Origin: Acidobacteriota bacterium
GTDB lineage: Bacteria; Acidobacteriota; Terriglobia; UBA7540
Assembly: GCA_021786455.1 (NCBI GenBank)
Contig: JAJYNF010000190.1
Coordinates: 1-6,809, forward strand
Reading direction: 5' to 3'
DNA: 6,809 nucleotides
Position numbers and translations under genes: made by a program. The first letter of the stretch is position 1. Every line of letters starts with the position of its first letter. The notes beneath the pieces are model-generated. The model saw nothing but the letters and a program-made list of their open reading frames with translations. It did not search any database and was not told the DNA's origin. Shown in pieces: positions 4,514 through 6,809 of this stretch.

Positions 4514-5119
4514 CTAGGAATCTGACTTTTCAATCGAGGCCGAGCCAAAATAGTTTCCAAGCTGGTTTCGGACGTAAGCGCGTGCCCGGTGGAGGCGCAT
4601 CTTGACGGTGGCCGAGGAAATCCCCAGAACCTGAGCCGCTTCCTCGGTGCCGAGCTGTTCCATGTCTCGCAGCACCAGGACAAGCCGATAATGCTCTGGC
4701 AAACTGAGGATAGCGCGCTCGAGCTCGGCGCGGAGTTCTTTCCGTAACACCAATTCTTCCGGGGTGACATCCCAGGGCTTTTCGGCGATCCGCGCGGTCT
4801 CTTGCGGCGAAGGCATAACCTGATCCAACGAAAGGGCATGGGCGGGAGCAAACTTGCTGCTGCGGCGGCTCATCAGGCATCGAGTCTTGGCGACCTTGTA
4901 AAGCCATACGCTAAGGCCGCGCGCGTCGGAAAAATTCCCCGGCGTTCGGGCCAATTGAATCATAGTCTCTTGGGCGATATCTTCCGCGTCCTCGTGGTTG
5001 CCGCAAACCTTCTTAGCAAAGGCAAAGGCACTTGCCGTCAGTTGCTCCAGGGCCTTTCGGATTCTGTCGGTATCCCCGGCTTTCAAGTTTTCAAGAGCCT
5101 GCTCGATGCGCGTGTTCAT
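4514..5119 (-). CDS. ECF-type RNA polymerase sigma factor
   Basis: The product is 201 residues, the normal size for sigma-70 group 4 (ECF) factors, which redirect RNA polymerase to stress or envelope genes. Region 2 spans about 28-86: AFAFAKKVCGNHEDAEDIAQ, ETMIQLA, then GLSVWLYKVAKTRCLMSRR, with the NHEDAEDIAQE core-binding motif. A linker (87-130) contains SLDQVMPSPQETARIAEKP. Region 4 spans about 132-187: LERAILSLPEHYRLVLVLRD, then a helix-turn-helix GTEEAAQVLGISSATVKMRL (157-176) that should contact the -35 element. ATG 5119 is preferred; a TTG at 5131 would add four residues. No strong Shine-Dalgarno is seen. No anti-sigma gene follows on the same strand before the GH16 gene, so the factor is an orphan in this window. 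It is divergent from the OsmC-TolC operon, a possible target. Confidence 0.92.
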   Translation of the reverse strand: MNTRIEQALENLKAGDTDRIRKALEQLTASAFAFAKKVCGNHEDAEDIAQETMIQLARTPGNFSDARGLSVWLYKVAKTRCLMSRRSSKFAPAHALSLDQVMPSPQETARIAEKPWDVTPEELVLRKELRAELERAILSLPEHYRLVLVLRDMEQLGTEEAAQVLGISSATVKMRLHRARAYVRNQLGNYFGSASIEKSDS

Positions 5120-5134
5120 GCGGAAACTCAATCT

Positions 5135-5163
5135 ATTCTAACACTGGCGGCCGCCATGTCCAA
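5135..5163 (-). promoter_or_regulatory. Candidate promoter of the sigma-factor gene
   Basis: On the minus strand TTGGAC (5163 to 5158) is followed after 17 bp by TAGAAT (5140 to 5135), a 5/6 match to the -10 consensus. Transcription would begin near 5128 and leave a leader of about 9 nt before ATG 5119. The spacing is ideal, but the -35 is only a 3/6 match. It looks like a housekeeping promoter rather than an ECF-type one. Confidence 0.4.
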
Positions 5164-5254
5164 TTTTACGCGCGACCCCTGGCCGCTCGGGACTCCCGAG
5201 CTTGTCTTTTGAAATCAGGAGCTTAGCGAGGTGAAATCACGGGCTGTTACCTTT

Positions 5255-5327
5255 TGCCGAGAATTGCATTTATTCGCATGGACAGCGCGAACAGATGCGC
5301 TGGGACTCGGCAGGAAAAGCGTTTTTT
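5255..5327 (+). promoter_or_regulatory. Structured leader upstream of the OsmC operon
   Basis: TGCCGAG (5255-5261) pairs with CTCGGCA (5306-5312) and encloses an inner hairpin CAGCGC (5283-5288) with GCGCTG (5297-5302). AAAAGCG and six Ts (5322-5327) follow, and then the GAGGAGG of the OsmC gene at 5328-5334. If transcribed, this forms a nested stem followed at short distance by a U run, a layout seen in attenuators and cis-regulatory leaders. It matches no riboswitch class I know. The outer repeat may instead be a protein-binding site. The transcription start is not evident. Confidence 0.35.
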
Positions 5328-5334
5328 GAGGAGG
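5328..5334 (+). promoter_or_regulatory. Ribosome binding site of the OsmC gene
   Basis: GAGGAGG is a near-perfect Shine-Dalgarno, 7 nt before GTG 5342 and 10 nt before ATG 5345. Both starts are usable and differ by one residue. Confidence 0.75.
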
Positions 5335-5341
5335 CAAGGCC

Positions 5342-5839
5342 GTGATGCTTCAAGGCCAGCTTGAGCTGCTAACCGTGGAGGGCGAGGGGAAGAGGTTCAC
5401 TGCGGAGGCCGGTTCCGGCCACGCCATCGTCCTGGATGACGCCCAGGGCAATGGTGGGCCCCGGCCGATGGAGGCCGCCCTGCTGGCCTTGGGCGGATGC
5501 ACGGCGATGGACGTCATCAGCATTCTGCGAAAGAAACGGCAACAGGTCATTGCTTACACCGTGGAGCTGCATGCCGAACAGCGGGAGTCGCCGCCCCACT
5601 ATTTCACGCAAATTCAGATCAAACATCGCCTGCGCGGCCGGATTGACCCGGCGGCCGTCCGACGAGCGATTGAGCTCTCGGAGACTAAATATTGTTCCGT
5701 CAGCGCCATGATGCAGCACACGACGCGCATCGAGCACAGCTTTGAGATCGAGCCGGTGGGCGAGGGGGAACCTGCAACGGTCAAACCGGCAGATTCATCC
5801 GGCGACAGCGCGCAAGGCGGCAAGGAGGAACACGAATGA
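5342..5839 (+). CDS. OsmC/Ohr-family peroxide-detoxifying protein
   Basis: The product is 165 residues from GTG 5342, or 164 from ATG 5345. The family's two redox cysteines are both present: C53 in LGGCTAMDVISILRKKRQQV (50-69) and C118 in KYCSVSAMM (116-124). RPMEAALLALGG (41-52) is the standard approach to the first cysteine, and HYFTQIQIKHRLRGRID (86-102) the central strand. OsmC/Ohr proteins are cytosolic dimers that reduce organic hydroperoxides using thiol partners. This one looks closer to the YhfA-like branch than to classic Ohr, and that branch is less well characterised. Residues 138 onward (VGEGEPATVKPADSSGDSAQ and a short charged end) are a low-complexity tail beyond the normal domain end. 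The gene overlaps the next by 4 bp (ATGA), so the two are translated together. Confidence 0.92.
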   Translation: MMLQGQLELLTVEGEGKRFTAEAGSGHAIVLDDAQGNGGPRPMEAALLALGGCTAMDVISILRKKRQQVIAYTVELHAEQRESPPHYFTQIQIKHRLRGRIDPAAVRRAIELSETKYCSVSAMMQHTTRIEHSFEIEPVGEGEPATVKPADSSGDSAQGGKEEHE

Positions 5840-6809
5840 CGCCCAAGCTTGCCCATCAGCCGGTGAGTGATTGTTGCCCGCCCTTGGAACCGAAGCGACC
5901 GGTCGTACCAAGCGCGCTGGCGGCGTTCAGCCTGATTTTGCTGGCTTCCTCGGTGGCGCGGGCGGAGAAGCCGCAAAAGTTGACGCTCAAACACGCTGTG
6001 GCTCTGGCGCTACAAAAGAATCCCAGCGTCCACGCCGCGCAGGACTATGCACAGGCAGTACGGCGAACTATTGCGATGGCTCAGGCTGGGCGATATCCGA
6101 AGCTGGATTTTTCCGAAGGGTTTACGCGCGGCAATAATCCGGTTTACGTATTTGGCAGCCTTCTGACCCAGCGGCAATTCACCGCTCGGAATTTTGCCTT
6201 GGGCTTTCTCAACGTTCCACCACCCCTCGACAATTTCAAGACCGAGTTCACGGGGGCGGTGCCACTCTACGACGCGGGCGAGACGGGCCGGCAAATTCGC
6301 AATGCGCGTCTGGCGGCGGCGGCGGCGGACCAAGGCGCTCAGCGCACCCGCCAGCAGGTGATTTTCGCAGTCATCCAGGCGTTCTTTGATGAGCTGCTGG
6401 CGCGGGCCAACGTCCGCGTAGCTGAAGCCGCCGTTGCCATGACTCGTGCTGACTTGGCGCGAGCGAAGGCGCGCGAGCGCCAAGGCTTGACCGTTCCGTC
6501 GGATGTCTTGAGTGCTCAAGTGCAACTCGCGGTGGCGATGGAGGGATTGATTCGGGCCCGGAACGGCCAGGCAATCGCCCAGGCGGCGCTCAATGTGGCC
6601 ATTGGGCTGCCGGAAAGCGCGCCGACCGAAGCCGAGGGAAAATTTTCCCTTGCCAAATTTGCAACCGGCACGCTGGCCGAACAACAGCAGTATGCCCTCG
6701 AGCATCGGCCGGACTACCGAGAGGCCGCGATCGGGCAGGCGCGAGCCGCCAACGGCGTGAGTATGGCGCGCCGAAGGTTTCTTCCGACGGTCGGCTTGTT
6801 TGAGATCGG
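5836..6809 (+). CDS. TolC-family outer-membrane efflux protein (partial, 3' end missing)
   Basis: The frame is open to the right edge, giving 324 residues of a protein normally about 420-480 long. AAGGAGG (5822-5828) lies 7 nt before ATG 5836, which overlaps the OsmC stop. A long N-region (1-26, including DCCPPLEPKRP) precedes a hydrophobic stretch SALAAFSLILLASSVARA (26-43) with a likely signal-peptidase site after ARA. The mature part shows TolC/OEP features: LTLKHAVALALQKNPSVHAA (49-68), YPKLDFSEGFTRG (87-99), VPLYDAGETGRQIRNARLAA (142-161) for the first barrel strand and entry into the long helix, QGLTVPSDVLSAQVQLA (216-232), and LNVAIGLPE (252-260). A second repeat begins at LEHRPDYREAAIGQARAA (288-305). 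It should form a trimeric outer-membrane channel fed by an inner-membrane pump; adaptor and pump genes probably follow outside the window. The exported substrate cannot be told. Confidence 0.93.
   Translation, partial: MTPKLAHQPVSDCCPPLEPKRPVVPSALAAFSLILLASSVARAEKPQKLTLKHAVALALQKNPSVHAAQDYAQAVRRTIAMAQAGRYPKLDFSEGFTRGNNPVYVFGSLLTQRQFTARNFALGFLNVPPPLDNFKTEFTGAVPLYDAGETGRQIRNARLAAAAADQGAQRTRQQVIFAVIQAFFDELLARANVRVAEAAVAMTRADLARAKARERQGLTVPSDVLSAQVQLAVAMEGLIRARNGQAIAQAALNVAIGLPESAPTEAEGKFSLAKFATGTLAEQQQYALEHRPDYREAAIGQARAANGVSMARRRFLPTVGLFEI

Noticed and set aside
4802..5212. 136-residue plus-strand open frame opposite the sigma factor
   Set aside because: Sigma regions 2 and 4 are unmistakable on the minus strand; the plus frame has no ribosome binding site or domain.
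6010..6705. 231-residue open frame on the minus strand opposite the TolC gene
   Set aside because: TolC motifs run continuously on the plus strand, and the antisense product resembles no family.

Overview
The window comes from a Gram-negative bacterium of roughly 60% GC: its right end encodes an outer-membrane TolC-family protein. The gene mix is a small coiled-coil protein starting MDIEKTMEFIL, a PhnB-like protein, a Tat-exported GH16 enzyme, a short-leadered antitoxin and an OsmC-TolC operon. I associate this mix with Acidobacteriota or Verrucomicrobiota, but that is an impression from gene style, and nothing here fixes the phylum. No tRNA, rRNA, CRISPR array, transposase or phage gene is visible.

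Layout. 1-93: the last 30 codons of an unidentified plus-strand gene. 203-613 (+): PhnB-like VOC protein. 685-1005 (-): small coiled-coil protein. 1038-2216 (+): BNR/Asp-box beta-propeller, divergent from the coiled-coil gene across a 32-bp gap whose -10-like boxes overlap on the two strands. 2281-2514 and 2499-2828 (+): type II toxin-antitoxin pair (ribbon-helix-helix antitoxin and MazF/PemK toxin), with a perfect palindrome just upstream. 2923-3243 (+): MoaD/ThiS-like protein ending in Gly-Gly. 3255-4121 (+): Tat-type GH16 glucanase-like enzyme, followed by a strong hairpin terminator. 4122-4513: 392 bp with no gene but several hairpins and a 9-bp direct repeat. 4514-5119 (-): orphan ECF sigma factor. 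5342-5839 (+): OsmC/Ohr-family protein. 5836-6809 (+): TolC-family efflux protein, cut by the right edge.

How the parts may work together. OsmC and TolC overlap by ATGA and are surely co-transcribed. The divergent sigma factor may control them, which would make this a stress-responsive detoxification and efflux locus continuing to the right. The BNR protein and the MoaD-like protein may be an older pair now separated by the toxin-antitoxin module; small direct repeats flank the module but are weak evidence. No wholly new system is demonstrated. The best leads are the BNR-[TA]-MoaD arrangement, the 41-nt hairpin abutting the MoaD start, the palindromic segment between 9-bp repeats at 4175-4266, and the structured leader of the OsmC operon.
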